From the NCBI GenBank assembly GCA_028753945.1, contig JAPNXP010000002.1:5146001-5210000 (forward strand): DNA of 64,000 nucleotides. Reading direction: 5' to 3'. The notes below the pieces were generated by a model. The model was given only the letters and a program-made list of their open reading frames with translations. It did no database searches and was not told the origin of the DNA. The stretch comes from Hexactinellida sp. DTS-2022 (lineage: Eukaryota; Porifera; Hexactinellida). Shown one piece after another: positions 1-12,039 of this stretch (the first letter of the stretch is position 1; each line of letters starts with the position of its first letter). Made by a program: the position numbers and the translations under genes.

Positions 1-392
1 CTACATATTATATACAAAGAACTACAGGGCAAGCTATTTTCCTGAAAATCACATCGGCAGTCAACGGTTAAATGTTTGAAATTCATATGATTAGGTTGTA
101 AATAACCGCAATATACTTTCTTTTTTCGAGACCATTCTTCAACACTTTCCTCTTCCAAACTATTTCTTACTCTTTTAGGACCTTTAAATACCTTATTCGC
201 TCGCGGGTGAAAGGCAAATTGGAATGCTGATAACCTACTTATTATACCAGGATATAGCAATTGTATCAAATCACCTGGCCTCAAATTAGTTTTGGATTCC
301 AAAATATTTAACAATACGCTTCCAATTCTCCACAATAGCGTTGCTAAAGATGCTAGTCTTGTTCTTAACCGATATCCTAATAGGTCTGTTGT
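1..392 (-). other. Unidentified open frame running off the window edge
   Basis: Read on the minus strand, one frame stays open for about 130 codons from position 392 to the window edge, with no obvious ATG. It contains a hydrophobic stretch (residues like LLWRIGSVLLNIL) followed by charged sequence (EEESVEEWSRKKK). I do not recognise a family. The last ~80 bases (plus-strand positions 1-80) match the 3' part of repeat family C found at 51,860 and 4,680, where the same short frame (TVDCR-x-DF) is also open. It may be the end of a transposon-derived coding region, or a chance open frame in repeat DNA. Confidence 0.25.
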
Positions 393-882
393 ATCGTATT
401 ATGTGGCGCTATCGTATATTGATGCGCTGTATGATACAATACTATAAACCATGGATATGCTATTACAAATAATACAGTGTATTTTGAGGCGCTTAGTTCT
501 AACTTCCGGACACTTACAGCTGCATATTTTAGACTTCTCTACCAGGATTATGATTATATAACAAAGGTGTTTAGACCCGGTATAAATGACCGGTGCCACG
601 TGGTTTAATGTTCTTTTCCCGAATCTCAGACTGATTTTGTGACGTTTTGTACTTTCCTGACAAGAATATTCATTATAATCTTTTAGAAATTTTTTTGATT
701 ACTTTTTATGTGCTTCCAGTCATGCTGATAAATAAATTGGAGTGTTCTGATCAACTTTTTAGAGACGTTCTATAGAAACTGGCCATATTTAACTCCCTGA
801 CTCCTTAACGGAATTAATGGGCTTGAAAGGAATTTGTCGACTTAACGGGATGAATGGACTTGAACGGGACCAATGGACTTAA

Positions 883-1602
883 GGTTAAATTACCCCACGT
901 GAATGAAAGTTCTTGTATTAATCTGTAATTGTGAGAAATATATACCTATACGATACAAATCAATAAACCAAAAAGAAAATGTCCCTATCTATTATACTTT
1001 TTATTTTTTGTCGGTTTCAAAATTTGGCTAATACAAATCTCCCATAGGGCGATTTCCAAAAGTGGTGGTCAATATTATGCGGTAATTTGGCAATGCAATT
1101 ATCAATGTTTGTCATCAGAATCAATATTTAAAGATTATAAGCGTACGGAGTAGGTAGACGGTTTACATTTTTGAATTATGACTTGGAATTTTTTTTATCA
1201 AGCATTTTATCAAATTTCGCATGAAAAGATGACCTTTTTATTCATTTTTTGGTTTCAAAAGGTCGAAATATTTTTTATTTAGATCTTATCAAAATTCTAA
1301 ACCACTCACCAACCGCCCATAACGATGATCTTTCTGATAGATCACACAGTACAGGTCTTTAGCAAATAATGATCTTGCAAACTACACACTTATCAGGTGG
1401 AGTCGCAAAAAATCCCCCTATGGGACTTTTGTATTAGCATAATACTGCAAGCCCAATAATTTCGAATTTATAGAAGATAATTAGATTTCGTTTTCAGTTT
1501 CGATATAGCTATAATCTCTTCCATCATATATGTGAAATTCAAACTCCCACCTTCAAAACTAAATTCATGTGTTTTTTTGGGTGAATCTGCCGTAATTTAA
1601 CC
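883..1602. mobile_element. TTAA-type MITE, family A, copy 1
   Basis: A 720-bp non-coding element with terminal inverted repeats GGTTAAATTAC / GTAATTTAACC, flanked on both sides by TTAA (879-882 and 1603-1606). The interior matches 36,320-37,038 and 60,889-61,606 over the whole length (this copy is in the opposite orientation to those two). TTAA duplications are the signature of piggyBac and some Kolobok elements, so it is probably mobilised by such a transposase. It contains no meaningful open frame. Confidence 0.85.
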
Positions 1603-1799
1603 TTAAGGGGATTATGAGATTTGAACCGGTCCAATGGACTTAAATCGCTTCAAGCATGGTAAGCTGCTATTAAAGGGAAAAAAGTGACAGAAATTTTACT
1701 AAAGGGACCATACGGACCAGGGTGACCAGATGTCCTTCTCTTGGAAGGACAGTCCTTTTAGACTTATTGCCTTCTTTCCTTTGCATCCTTTTTTACTGT

Positions 1800-1995
1800 G
1801 CCGACTATGCTATAGTATAGTGGCCCAGTTCTAATCTTACTGCCTTTAATATTATTATTATCATTGTTTTTCTCCGTAGACGGTGCCCTGGCACCACCTT
1901 TATACATAGAGAGCTGAAATTTGGCATGTAGGTGCGGAGTGCCCTTTTAATTTGCACCTGGAGTTACGATTTATGATCAAATAATTAATACACCT
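1800..1995. repeat. Dispersed repeat family J, copy 1
   Basis: This stretch is recognisably similar to 45,600-45,795 (shared blocks include the GTGGCCCA-TTCTAATCTTA segment and the CACCTGG-GTTACGATTT segment). No coding potential or ends could be defined. Confidence 0.5.
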
Positions 1996-2309
1996 ATTTA
2001 ATCCAATTATGGCTTAGCCAATTAAATTCGAGGGTTGTCCCAGTATGGATTAGAAAATACCATCCAATTAGTATAAAGGATTTTCTATCAATTGTTAGTG
2101 TGCGTATAGAATGACTGACCGAGCCTGTAATTTAATTGGTCGAGAGTAGAAGTCTTTAACGCTACCTACGACTACTATTTTCCCATTTTTCCAGAAAAAA
2201 AAATCTTTTGTTCTAAAGTTAACTTTTTGTTTATAGACACCTTTCCCAATTCCTAAGAAACTGGCAAAATCAGATTTATCATATTTGAATTTTTTGGCCA
2301 CATAACTAG

Positions 2310-3209
2310 TCATAAACTCCAACCAGTGGGCTGGTTATTGTACAGAACAGGGGAAAGAGTCCTGAAGAAATACAGAAAGCTCTCTACGTCCTTGCCGATC
2401 ACCTTGTTGAGAACCATGATAACTGTCCTCATACCAGAGATTCGTGGTGCTATATGGGGAAGAATATTGCTGAAGTAAAGGATGACGACACAATTTCACC
2501 GGTGAATCTCCGGGCCCCATACCTCACGGCACCAGAACTAGCTCGCCTCTTGGATGTCTTTCAGAAGTTCGCGAGCATTGCTTTATGTTCAGCCGTAACC
2601 CTTGGCAAGACGCAGAACGCGAATGAATCTCTGCACTCCGTCCTATGGCATAACGCGCCGAAAATCAAGCGTGTCGGCCAGAAGTCCCTCCAAGCCTCTG
2701 CAGCGCTGGCGGTCACCACTTTCAACGAGGGCTCTATGTCTCTGGCTAGCGTGCTTACCAACTTAGGAGTAGCCTGTTCACATAAGACCTTGCTCTATTT
2801 CGCGAGAAAGGACAAAGAACGCAACCGGTGTCGTATCAAAGCTGTCTCTGAAACCCAGAAGAGGAGACGAAGGTTACTCCAGTCCCAGTTTCTGACCGCA
2901 GAATCTTCCAGACGCAGGCGGGAAAAGGCTGGGGCAAAGTATATGTCCAAAGCCTTTGGTAGTGAAGCTTCATCGAGTACCCCTGCGAAGAAAGCCGTTG
3001 CAAAAGCGTCCACTGGTGACGGATCAGACACCGTTTGCGAAGAGTGCCAGTTGCGAAATTGTCCGATCGGAAGAAAGCGGAAGACCGATGACTGGGTGTT
3101 TTGCGAATTCTGCGACCAGTGGTATCACGCTAGGTGCATGAAAGTGACCCTGAAGGAAGTGGGAGATGAACCATTCCAGTGTTTCGACTGTGAAGAGCAA
3201 GATCCTTAG
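2310..3209 (+). pseudogene. Mutator-like transposase C-terminal fragment with PHD-type finger
   Basis: The clear open frame is 251 codons from the ATG at 2454 to the TAG at 3209. Related sequence continues upstream in the same frame to roughly 2310, including a CPHTRDSWC segment, so the annotated ATG is internal to an older protein. Residues 51-105 (GKTQNANESLHSVLW … NLGV) match what I know of the C-terminal part of the Mutator-like transposase family found in many invertebrate 'uncharacterized' proteins. Residues ~135-190 are a basic linker. Residues 195-246 form a C4HC3-like finger (C195, C198, C217, C220, H225, C228, C243, C246). Base composition is clearly more GC-rich than the surrounding DNA, suggesting a recent arrival. 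The N-terminal catalytic region is missing, so it should be inactive. The alternative is a domesticated PHD protein. Confidence 0.6.
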
Positions 3210-4163
3210 ATATATTTGTGTTAATAACCTTAGATTGCATGTATTTGTCTTGAATTTGTCTTTCTTCCTCATTATCTCCAAATAAATTTATTGCAATACT
3301 GAATATGAGAGAATCTAGTGAACTCCGAAAGTATTTATAATAGAAACTATAAATTTGGGGGTTATGTAGCATACATATATATGTAAAACAATAGCAGAGC
3401 GTTTTCTAACTTTTTTATTAATTCAAATTGTTATAAGGCCAAGAATCCCAAAAAAGTACAAATTCCATACGTAATTGGACCTAATATATTAATATTCTAA
3501 TTAACTAAATTAATTTTGACAAAATTGGAGATTTTGGCGGGTACCCGTATCGAACGCATATTGATTTGACGCGTTGCGAGTTAAAAGCAAAGTAATTCAT
3601 GCTCTCGTCATTTTCTACTAGGAAAATCTCTTGCTTAGTTACTATAGCAACGGAAAGTATGTATTTACATATTTGTGTCAAAACTATTTTGAAAATCTAT
3701 GATTTTTTTATAAAATAAATACTATATAGTATGTTATAGGAACTGAAGCACTAATTGAATTGAGTCCGTCAAGTCCTTTTTTTTTACCCATCACAAGCAT
3801 TCTCGAGTAGTCGTAGGTAGCGTTAATTCACTGCATATATTGAGGTTTACTCATTAACTGCATGACTCCACCTGCATCATTTCAGTTTAGCTAATTCTAG
3901 AGAAGTATAAATTAAAATATAAATTATATAATTTTTATCTTTTTCATTATTTCACTTTCTCACTTTAGTCTTTTTTATACTTTATTACTTTATTCTTCTG
4001 AATTACTGTGATAAACTACTATCTTTGAAGGTATTCTTATTCATAGTCTTTCACATCGATGCATCGATTGAGATCGATTGAGAGACTTATCTAGCAGTAT
4101 AAGCTTTACGCAACCACCACTCTAAGGGTCGTTGCCTTCTGAAATACCTTACTGAATAGGGGC

Positions 4164-4583
4164 CAGAGTGGACCATGGGTCGATGGGTCATGAGTCATGG
4201 GTCAGATGGGTCACCTAAATCGATGGGTCAGATGGGTCATGGGTCACGGCTCCGTGACCCATGACCCATGACCCATGTGAAATTTCAATGTAATCTTCAT
4301 TTAAAATACGTTTTACTCATCATCATCAATATTATTATAACATTGATGTGCATTGAAATACTAAACGTATTCGACATTGCAAAAGTAGGTTTGTTGAGGT
4401 AATTTAAACTGTTATTCTGTTATTCTGTTAATGTTACACTATAGTATTTAGATATTTAAAATTGTGTGATGGGTCAATGGGTCACTCGATGGGTCATGGG
4501 TCAATGGGTCAATGGGTCATGGGTCAGAATGGGATGGGTCAGATGGGTCATGGGTCACCAATGTTGACCCATGGTCCACTCTG
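4164..4583. mobile_element. hAT MITE built from GGGTCA motifs
   Basis: A 420-bp element with TIRs CAGAGTGGACCATGGGTC / GACCCATGGTCCACTCTG and a perfect 8-bp target duplication ATAGGGGC (4156-4163 and 4584-4591), diagnostic of hAT. Both subterminal regions are arrays of ATGGGTCA-like units, about ten on each side, some in inverted orientation; the middle is ordinary AT-rich sequence. It is non-coding. Confidence 0.9.
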
Positions 4584-4591
4584 ATAGGGGC

Positions 4592-4788
4592 ATAGACAAC
4601 ATTTTTAGTTTGGGGGGGCTGAGGTGTGGGATTACTTTAAATTATGACCAAACTCAATTTGAATCTACAGATTTTGGGAACTTAACCGTAGACTGCCGGG
4701 GTGATTTTCCGAAAAATATTATACACTGCAGTTATTTGTATTTTATATTTAGAACATAGAAATTTGAAATCCAACATGAACACATTAA
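4592..4788. repeat. Family C repeat fragment
   Basis: The segment around 4,670-4,780 matches 51,860-51,965 and the reverse complement of 1-80. It ends where family B element copy 1 has inserted at TTAA (4785-4788). Confidence 0.5.
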
Positions 4789-5585
4789 GGTTCAGATATA
4801 CTCTAGAGCACTTCTACTAAATATATTTACCCGAATTAATTAAATTTTTTACAGCGGATTTATTTCATCTTCTAGATGGCTAAAATGCAATAATATTCGA
4901 TCAAGGTAACAAAGTGAAAAAAAATTTTTCTATAAAATCCTATTTTTGCGGAATGGAAAAGTTTTTTCCTGTTAATATTTATCAATAGATTGTTGTTGCA
5001 TTGCATGGAGAAACTTCTAAACTATCATATGAGTGCAAGAATTCTTTTAATCACTTATGAGTCAAATTTTTCATCAATAAATGTGGACATCAAGTTTTTC
5101 ATCATCAATAAATTGAATAAAAATAAAAATAAAAGTTACAAATGAAATCGCTGCACTCATATGATAGAACTAATTTGAGAGCTGTCCAAAACCGTTGAGA
5201 TTTTGTTTCTAGGTGGTATATGAGTCATAATATGACTTCCGCAATGGCAATTATTGTGTTTGGATATAGCGGGGTTTGAAAAAGAGTGTCTCCTATGGCA
5301 GTGGCTTTGGTGGAGGACACTAAAAAGTCTGTATCATTGAAAGTTTTCAATATTTTTCCATAAGATTTGAAATTAAATGCGATATATGCTGTTCTATCCA
5401 AATATAATATATAACCTATATCTGGCTATGTCCCGAAATTATTAAGTTTCTAGGGTATACTGCAACCGGCAACCAACACCAGAACCCCTGTATTTTTTTC
5501 AAAGCTCGAGGTGAGTCAAACTGGAGACATAATTGGAATTTTTTGGAAAAATTCCAATTGGATAATTGGAATTTTTTTATTGGAA
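4789..5585. mobile_element. TTAA-type MITE family B, copy 1 (right end lost)
   Basis: It begins after TTAA (4785-4788) with GGTTCAGATATACTCTA and is collinear with the complete copy at 50,246-51,120 for nearly 800 bp. The matching right terminus is absent: after about 5,585 the sequence changes to family C-related DNA. It is non-coding. Confidence 0.75.
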
Positions 5586-5774
5586 TTTTTTTTATTGCTA
5601 CGTTATTATCACAAATTCTGAAAATTTTATTTTTTGATTGTAATCGATAGGGAATGAAAAACCATGTCATAACCAAATTTTTACGAAATTAAAATAATTT
5701 TATCGATCTGTTTTCGAACTGTTACAACGTGTATTAGATAGGCAGTGTACGGTTAAGCCCCCATGCCATCCATT
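5586..5774. repeat. Family C-related repeat
   Basis: It resembles 59,520-59,700 (shared features: GCTACGT…ATCA, the AAACCATGTC block, the CAACGTGTAT…AGGCAGT block). It forms the target into which the Charlie-like element at 5783 inserted. Confidence 0.5.
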
Positions 5775-5782
5775 GTCTACGG

Positions 5783-7732
5783 ATGGGTTGACAAACTTTT
5801 TAGGCCGCGGGCCAAAAAGGATAAATGTCACAGTGTTGCGGACCTGAGAAAGAACATTTCCTATTTAACACTTTTTTAATATTATTTGCTGTAGCATTAA
5901 TGTGAAATACACTATGATATTCAGTATTCTAAACTATTTTAATTAATGACATATTAGAAAGTATAAAGAACTAGTGGGAGTTGTGCAGTTGTACCTGCGT
6001 TTTTATTATTTATCAAAATTTGGTTCTCTGGCTGAAGTAGCAATGCACATATGATAAGCTGAGAAAGGTATTCATCTGTCAATACTGATCTTGACATATT
6101 TTGCTAAACTTTATCAAACCTGCCAATCGTACAGAGAACCGTGTACAGTAAAGTATTTTATCCATTTTGGCCATTCTGTACAGGTATACAGTTATTTATT
6201 CTATTTATATAGGGATTTTAATTTACTAATTATGAGTAATAATGTCTAAAAATGTCTGCAGATGTGATAGTATATTCTGACATCCATTCTGCATTGACTA
6301 CCTAAAGGTACAACGTTAATTCTATATTTATTTAAGTATATATTAATTCCTTAGACGAGCGAGTGCAGCGAGCGAGATATTTTTTGGGAGGTGTTAAAGG
6401 GATTTTGGCCAATGTAGAGGGAGAAATTGGAGCCCTGTACAGGGAAAGATTAAAATAGGTTGGCAGGCACAGTTGGCAAACCAGGGGAAATAGAGTTATT
6501 TGTCAACACCCTTGGATTAGGAACTTTTATATTTTTTCAGATTCACCATTGTTTCAAACCTAGAATACTAATTTTCGAAGTCATATACTAGCGGGGTAAC
6601 GAATAATATGAATTGGAATGACTGATCTAAGTATATTTCTATCAATAATTCTGTTGTGATATTACGATCGTATTCAAACTTGTACGATTTCTACCCATAT
6701 GATGATTCATACTATCAATATGTAATTTATATCAAGACTCAAGACTGTAACTTCTTGATGTCATTGCTATAAATACAATTTCATTGTGGAATTGAAGCTA
6801 AATTTACAATATCTTATGGAGGTATTTATGGATTTCGGACGGAAATTTATATGCCATTTTGGTTCAAAAACATTAGGTGCTCGGTCGTGGTCACATATTC
6901 TAATGCTTTTAAATGTTACATAGACATATTAGCAAAATATTTATATTAGTTTTGCATCCGCCAAACGCGCCCCGGAATGATTTTTTCAATTTACCATTGT
7001 CCCCTCAGAAAATTCATATAATGTAAATTGAATTTCTCCACTAATTATCCAATTAATTTAGTTTTTTTCTTCCATTAACTGATAGTGATAATGAATAACA
7101 AAGCAGTTTATGATATATTTAAGTCAAATCTCTCAATCAGCATACCAAGTTAGAAATTCATCCATGCTTTTGAATTTCAGTAAAATAATTTTATGAGATC
7201 CGGAAGAAATTTAGGCTCTAGCAATGTTCCATATTATACAACTATGCTACCTAAAACTATCTAGGGTTTCCTAAGAGTAATCGCACCTGCGATAGTTACA
7301 CTCAGCATCTATCTACCCTTCTATAAAATCATTGAGATATAGAATACCTAGGGATAAGACTAAGATTTCAATTATTTTACCCAAGTTTAAGATGTATTAT
7401 CAATAATCATGGGTGATTAATATTTGATTGTTACAGAACCAAAAATTTCATAAATCATGAATTTACCATTGATGGTCCAAAACTACTGTTAGGAGACTAC
7501 ATATATCATTTTTGATATTGCCATTCGGTTTGTAGCTACCGATAACCTATATGTCAATAATACTTCATTAGAGTCTATCTAGCATAGTTTTACTACTTCC
7601 CCTTACACCCTTGAAAATACCCACTGTGGCAGGTATGCTTTATGTGGCCTAGACAACATAAAATATGGATTTCTGTTGAGGTCAAGCGGACCGGTTAAAT
7701 ATCGTAGGCGGGCCGCAGTTTGCCCACCCCTG
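5783..7732. mobile_element. Charlie-like hAT element, non-autonomous
   Basis: The right end (…GGCCGCAGTTTGCCCACCCC-TG) is the classical hAT/Charlie terminus. The left end at 5783 is its diverged inverted counterpart (GTTGACAAACT…GGCCGCGGGCC). The flanks GTCTACGG (5775-5782) and GTCTACGC (7733-7740) match 7/8. Inside lie a GCGAG/AGCGAGCGAG motif (6359-6376) and a family C copy (about 7,380-7,600). I see no transposase frame. Confidence 0.65.
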
Positions 7733-7740
7733 GTCTACGC

Positions 7741-7925
7741 CTATGCTGAAATGGTTTAACACCTTCATAGTGATGATGGCATGGCGAAAGAAAATCCAAA
7801 ATTGCAGCTGTACCGACAGTATTTTCCTTGGAGGCACTATCAATTACCCAACCGGTAGCCACCAATAGATAGTGGCCCCAAGGGGAAATACGTCTGTACA
7901 GCGGCAATTTTGGATTTTTTTGTCG
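7741..7925. repeat. Hairpin repeat family E, copy 1
   Basis: Imperfect inverted arms at about 7,786-7,838 and 7,868-7,920 (AAAATCCAAAATTGCAGCTG paired with CAGCGGCAATTTTGGATTTT) would fold into a ~130-nt stem. The preceding AACACCTTCATAGTGATGAT block and the hairpin recur at 35,415-35,580. Confidence 0.7.
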
Positions 7926-8119
7926 TTAATTATTATTATTATTGTCCATATTTGTCCGTATTTACATTGTTAAATTAGCTAAACCTATAAATATGGCCAA
8001 AATATATCATAATACATAATTGTATCTCATAATTCAAGTACAATAACAATATTATTGAACAAAAAATGTTTAAATATGAAAAAGTCCTTCTTTTGGACAT
8101 TGTAGATCAGGACACCCTG

Positions 8120-8566
8120 ATACGGAAAGTGTATAGAGAGTATTTGAGGCATATCAGAATGCCTTTATCTTGTTTCTATATTATTGAATTTAAAAAAATT
8201 CTAAATAAAGTTTCAATTCAAATTAAGGTGATCAACTAATGTGTGTAAATTTAATCATACAAATGTCATTTTTAATGATCTGGCTCTTATTCAAGCCAAG
8301 AGCGCTTATTCGGGGAAATACAGTATATATTTTTATTTATCATGTTCATTCTATGTTTAGTTACAACAGTGGTTCTCAACATTGCTCCGCCGCGTATCCT
8401 AATACGATAATAGTGTCATATTTTATTACATGTTTTGGTTGCAATGGATTGATAAAACTACCAGGCTCAGTTGGATTGAAAAGTGTTAGAACTACAGCTC
8501 GAGAAGCAGCTGGGTTTATTCCTTGTAACATGAAAAATTCCTCGGTTAATCCATTGCAAGTATATA
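8120..8566. repeat. Intervening DNA with repeat family F and a hAT-like end
   Basis: 8,229-8,330 is the reverse complement of a repeat at 18,458-18,540 (shared core GTATTTCCCCGAATAAGCGC). A sequence CAGTGGTTCTCAAC near 8,371 looks like a hAT terminus, but no partner or target duplication was found. No gene was seen. Confidence 0.45.
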
Positions 8567-9315
8567 CAGGTATCCCTATTTTACGCGGTAGATGCGTTCC
8601 TTGAAAAGCCCGCGTAAAACGAAATCGCGTAAAAAAACGGTCTATTCTCATAGTAACACATATTAAAGCAATAGATGCGTTTGCAAATATTATCAACATC
8701 GAATAAAATTTTAGATACCTAGTGTTTAAACACTCAAACCTCCAACATCCGGACCTCTCAGATAGCCAAGGTTTTCGTGTGTATGATATGTTAATCCCAT
8801 GGGAATTCCCATGGGATTTCCAATATGGGATTGGAATGGAAATTATTTTAACCTATTGGAATCCTGATAGAATCCAAATTGTGAGAATAATTTGGAATTC
8901 CCACAGAAAGGGAATTGTGTTGTGAAGGCAATTAAAATTCCCTTCACACCGCAACCCTACACCTTCGGGTACCTCCCACAACCGGATACCTTTAGTGTGT
9001 ATAGTGAAGCAAATATGTATTCATTTGACTAATAATATATTTGGATGAACTTACCATATGACAAATACATATCCCTAACTATCAACTATATCTAAATCAT
9101 CATTTTTTGTTTTTTTGGAAATGTAGAACCGCTTTGTTACAACTAAATATTAAAAATTATCTAAAATCTCCATAAATAAGAGAATTAATAGTATGAAAAT
9201 CATAGATAAACCGCGTAAAACGAGTTGAGGATCGGGTAAAAAGTTTTGGTTATAAAAAATTGTCCCGCGTAAAACGAAAACGCGTAAAAAAATCGCGTAA
9301 AACGAGGTATTACTG
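8567..9315. mobile_element. Tigger/pogo-like MITE
   Basis: A 749-bp element flanked by TA dinucleotides (8565-8566, 9316-9317). Its TIRs (CAGGTATCCCTATTTTACGCG on the left, paired with CGCGTAAAACGAGGTATTACTG on the right, each shown only in part) carry repeated CGCGTAAAAC blocks. This is the pattern of pogo/Tigger-class Tc1-mariner elements. It is non-coding and internally deleted. Confidence 0.8.
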
Positions 9316-9369
9316 TACAGTACATAATAGATATAGTAGTGATAATGGATATTGTGATATATTGGTTAT

Positions 9370-9745
9370 GGTGATATAATTTGGGGGATGACTGAATTGT
9401 GGAATCAGGTGGAATACAGTGGAATATAGTAGAATCCAGTGCTTCTAGTGAAATCTAGGGTGAATGAATGGTGGAATCTAGTGGAATCTAGAAGAATCCA
9501 GTGCAATTACTAAAGTTTTGTCGAATTGACTGAAAGGTGGAATTGAGTGGATTTTCTAAAAACCGACTGAACAGTGGAATCGAGTGGAATCTTTGACTGT
9601 ATAGTGGAATCGAGTGGAATTTGACTGAATAGTGGAATCGAGTGGAATTTGAAAGAATGGTGGAATCGAGTTGAATTTGACTGAATGGTGGAATCTAGTG
9701 GAATTTGACTGAATAGTGGAATCGAGTCGAATTTGATTAAATTGT
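9370..9745. repeat. GTGGAATC-GAGTGGAAT tandem array
   Basis: A degenerate tandem array with a ~28-bp period (unit roughly GTGGAATCGAGTGGAATTTG + ACTGAATA), most regular at 9,570-9,735. The density of the GTGGAAT motif on one strand resembles other subterminal arrays in this window, but no TIR or target duplication was identified. Confidence 0.8.
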
Positions 9746-10089
9746 TAAACACTACGTGTATCTATAGGCTACGTGTGTATCATATTACGTTAATTTTCGT
9801 CCATGCAAAATTGTTTGCAACGATAAAACTAGTGTCGTGCATGAACTGACACAATATGATCACGGTACGGGGTATACCTGTTATGGGAGATGTTGTCAAT
9901 CGGGAGATTTTGGCGATTTACCATTTATGGCTTTAGTTGTTTATAATTATGGTTTATATTATATAATACATATACTGGCATATGTGGTATATTATTAGTT
10001 TAGCAAACTTTTTAATTTAGTTATCTAATTTATCATATACATAGATAATTAACCTACACAAAACAAATGTTTATCTAGTAATAATTATA
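9746..10089. other. No recognisable feature
   Basis: AT-rich DNA. I see no open frame with family similarity, no TIR and no repeat shared with the rest of the window. Confidence 0.5.
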
Positions 10090-10995
10090 AATATATATTC
10101 CGGCTGCTAATTGATTCCTGTCATAAATTGTTCATAAATCAAATTTGTTCCGGAAAAATTCAGAGTGTAAATGAATTCTATGGCCATGGGCCTGTCTATT
10201 CCATAGCAAATTCGTTCCGCCTTAATTTATGCTAGTAATCATTCTTAGAGGGTTTATTTATGCAACACATAAGTAACACTTAAGTAATTTTACAATTTTT
10301 CTAGATACAACTATGTACCATCATAATTAAATTTGAAAACTTTGGTTAGATTCAGTTTAAATTAAAATAATGTACCCTCGGCCTCTGGGAAGTTGTAAAT
10401 ACGTATTATTTGTGTGTATTACTAACTGAATTAACCTTAGAAATAGGGCTTATAATTTCGCGATTTCGGATTTAGATGCTATCTAATCTCGGGATTATTA
10501 AGCCACCACCTCACTTTTTCTGGTTGCAAAAGAATAAACAACGGCCGGTTTAGCAAACCACTGATGTCTTAACAAAGTTTTGATGCCATAAAACAACACT
10601 AATGTTAATAACAAATGATGCAACGAAACATATAATGTACATAAAGTCAATAATCCACAATATATGGTAGATTAGTTAAGCCACCAAAGGCATAATTTGG
10701 TGGCTTAAATCAGATTTTTGGTGGCTAGCGCCACCAAACCACCAGATTTGACGAGCACTGCTATTTACATAAAATATATTTGTATTTTCTACTATTTTGT
10801 AAATTGGTTTAAAAAGTGCTACATATGTGTTGCATAATAAACCGTCTAAGAGTGATTACTAGTATAAATTAAGGCGGAACGAATTTGCTATTGAATAGAC
10901 AAGCCCATGGCCATAGAATTGATTTACACTCTAAATTTAATTTTGATAAAATAATAATTTATGACCGGAATCAATTTGCAGAGGGAACAAATATG
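10090..10995. mobile_element. Long-TIR element with GCCACC palindromes in its core
   Basis: Roughly 170-190-bp inverted arms (about 10,095-10,290 against 10,805-10,995) share blocks such as GGCGGAACGAATTTGCTAT and AATTGATTCC. The outer ends are diverged, and no clean target duplication was found. The core (10,500-10,750) carries several inverted GGTGGC/GCCACC motifs, including arms TTAAGCCACCAAA / TTTGGTGGCTTAA at 10,677-10,709. The superfamily is unknown. Confidence 0.65.
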
Positions 10996-12039
10996 TCATA
11001 GCAATAGAACATAAGTCGTTGATACTTTTCGAAGATATTCTAAGTTGTTTAAAGATGGGTCTTCCAACACCCATGCAAAATTTCAATTCTAGATGTCTAA
11101 TTAAAATGCTAACAAAGCCTAACAAATAAATACTATTGAGTTACTGATTGCCTAAATATCTAATCGTCTAATGATAACTACACTGCATAACCACAGGTCT
11201 ATTACCAAGGTTCTATGAATGATCTACTTGCTCTTTGCACACTCTGTTCTGCTTTTGCTCTTTCGCTTTCGCACCCCGGGCTATTTCCCCGCCCAAGGAT
11301 TTTTCTTTAGAATCAGTATTCCATCTGATGAACAAACCTCTCTATCCTCCTTAATATTTAATTGTAAAAACTTGAGGAAGTATGATTTTCTTTCAGCTTC
11401 TGTTTTACTCATATAATGATTGTAATCAATTCTAAAATTATATAATTGTGAATTCAAAATGTAATTTCTCCTTCAATAGAGTTATTTTTCTAAGTCTGAA
11501 TACTGAGTTTTAATATGGGTTTATCAAGGTATTTAAAAGCGTGTGAAGTGGTTGTGGTATATAATTTATCAGCTGATTTATCAAACTGTTACTCGATTCA
11601 AAATTAGTATTATTTACTGTTGGTGATATCCCGCTGTTCATACATATTTTAACTTTCCTGTATAGTGCAGGGACTACTCTGTTTGAGTAATAATCAGAAA
11701 GATTTGGACAATTGTTGGATATAAATTCCGCGGTGATCTCCAAAAGCTTGGGAAGATTTCAAGGATTTCAGACACAGCTAAACCCCTGCTACCAAATTTC
11801 TATCATTCAGAAGAGACTTTCTTTCTTCCTCACACAACCCTGTCTTTTTCAATAGTAGATCATCGAAAATTGGTATGTAGATATAAAGGTCCAAAAATAT
11901 CGGAACTTCTCTTGTTTCATTAATTACTATTAGTGGGGCGGATTAACTTAACAATTGTGAATTTAGCATTAAAAGCATCAAATTTGTTGTGCAACTAGAA
12001 AAATGTATATATAATGATTTAAGTTCGGGAGGCAACTAG
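10996..12039. other. No recognisable feature
   Basis: AT-rich DNA with only short open frames of no recognisable family. No inverted or direct repeat linking it to other parts of the window was noticed. Confidence 0.45.

Larger units (their letters stand above)
1718..8119. mobile_element. Large composite hAT-type element
   Basis: The left end CAGGGTGACCAGATGTCC and the inverted right end (…GGACACCCTG, ending at 8119) delimit a 6.4-kb unit. The flanks read ATACGGAC (1710-1717) and ATACGGAA (8120-8127), a 7/8 match to an 8-bp hAT target duplication. The terminal sequences also share GTCCTT-type subterminal motifs. The unit has been filled by later insertions: a Mutator-like fragment, the MITE at 4164-4583, family B at 4789, and a Charlie-like element at 5783-7732. 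No hAT transposase is recognisable inside, so the original element is decayed or non-autonomous. Confidence 0.6.

Noticed and set aside
8239-8604. 121-codon plus-strand open frame
   Set aside because: It spans the boundary between a dispersed repeat, a hAT-like end and the left TIR of a Tigger-like MITE, so it cannot be a real gene.
10535-10765. Nested hAT MITE between CAGTGGTTTGC and CAGTGCTCGTC termini
   Set aside because: Both candidate ends point in the same direction and no 8-bp duplication was found.
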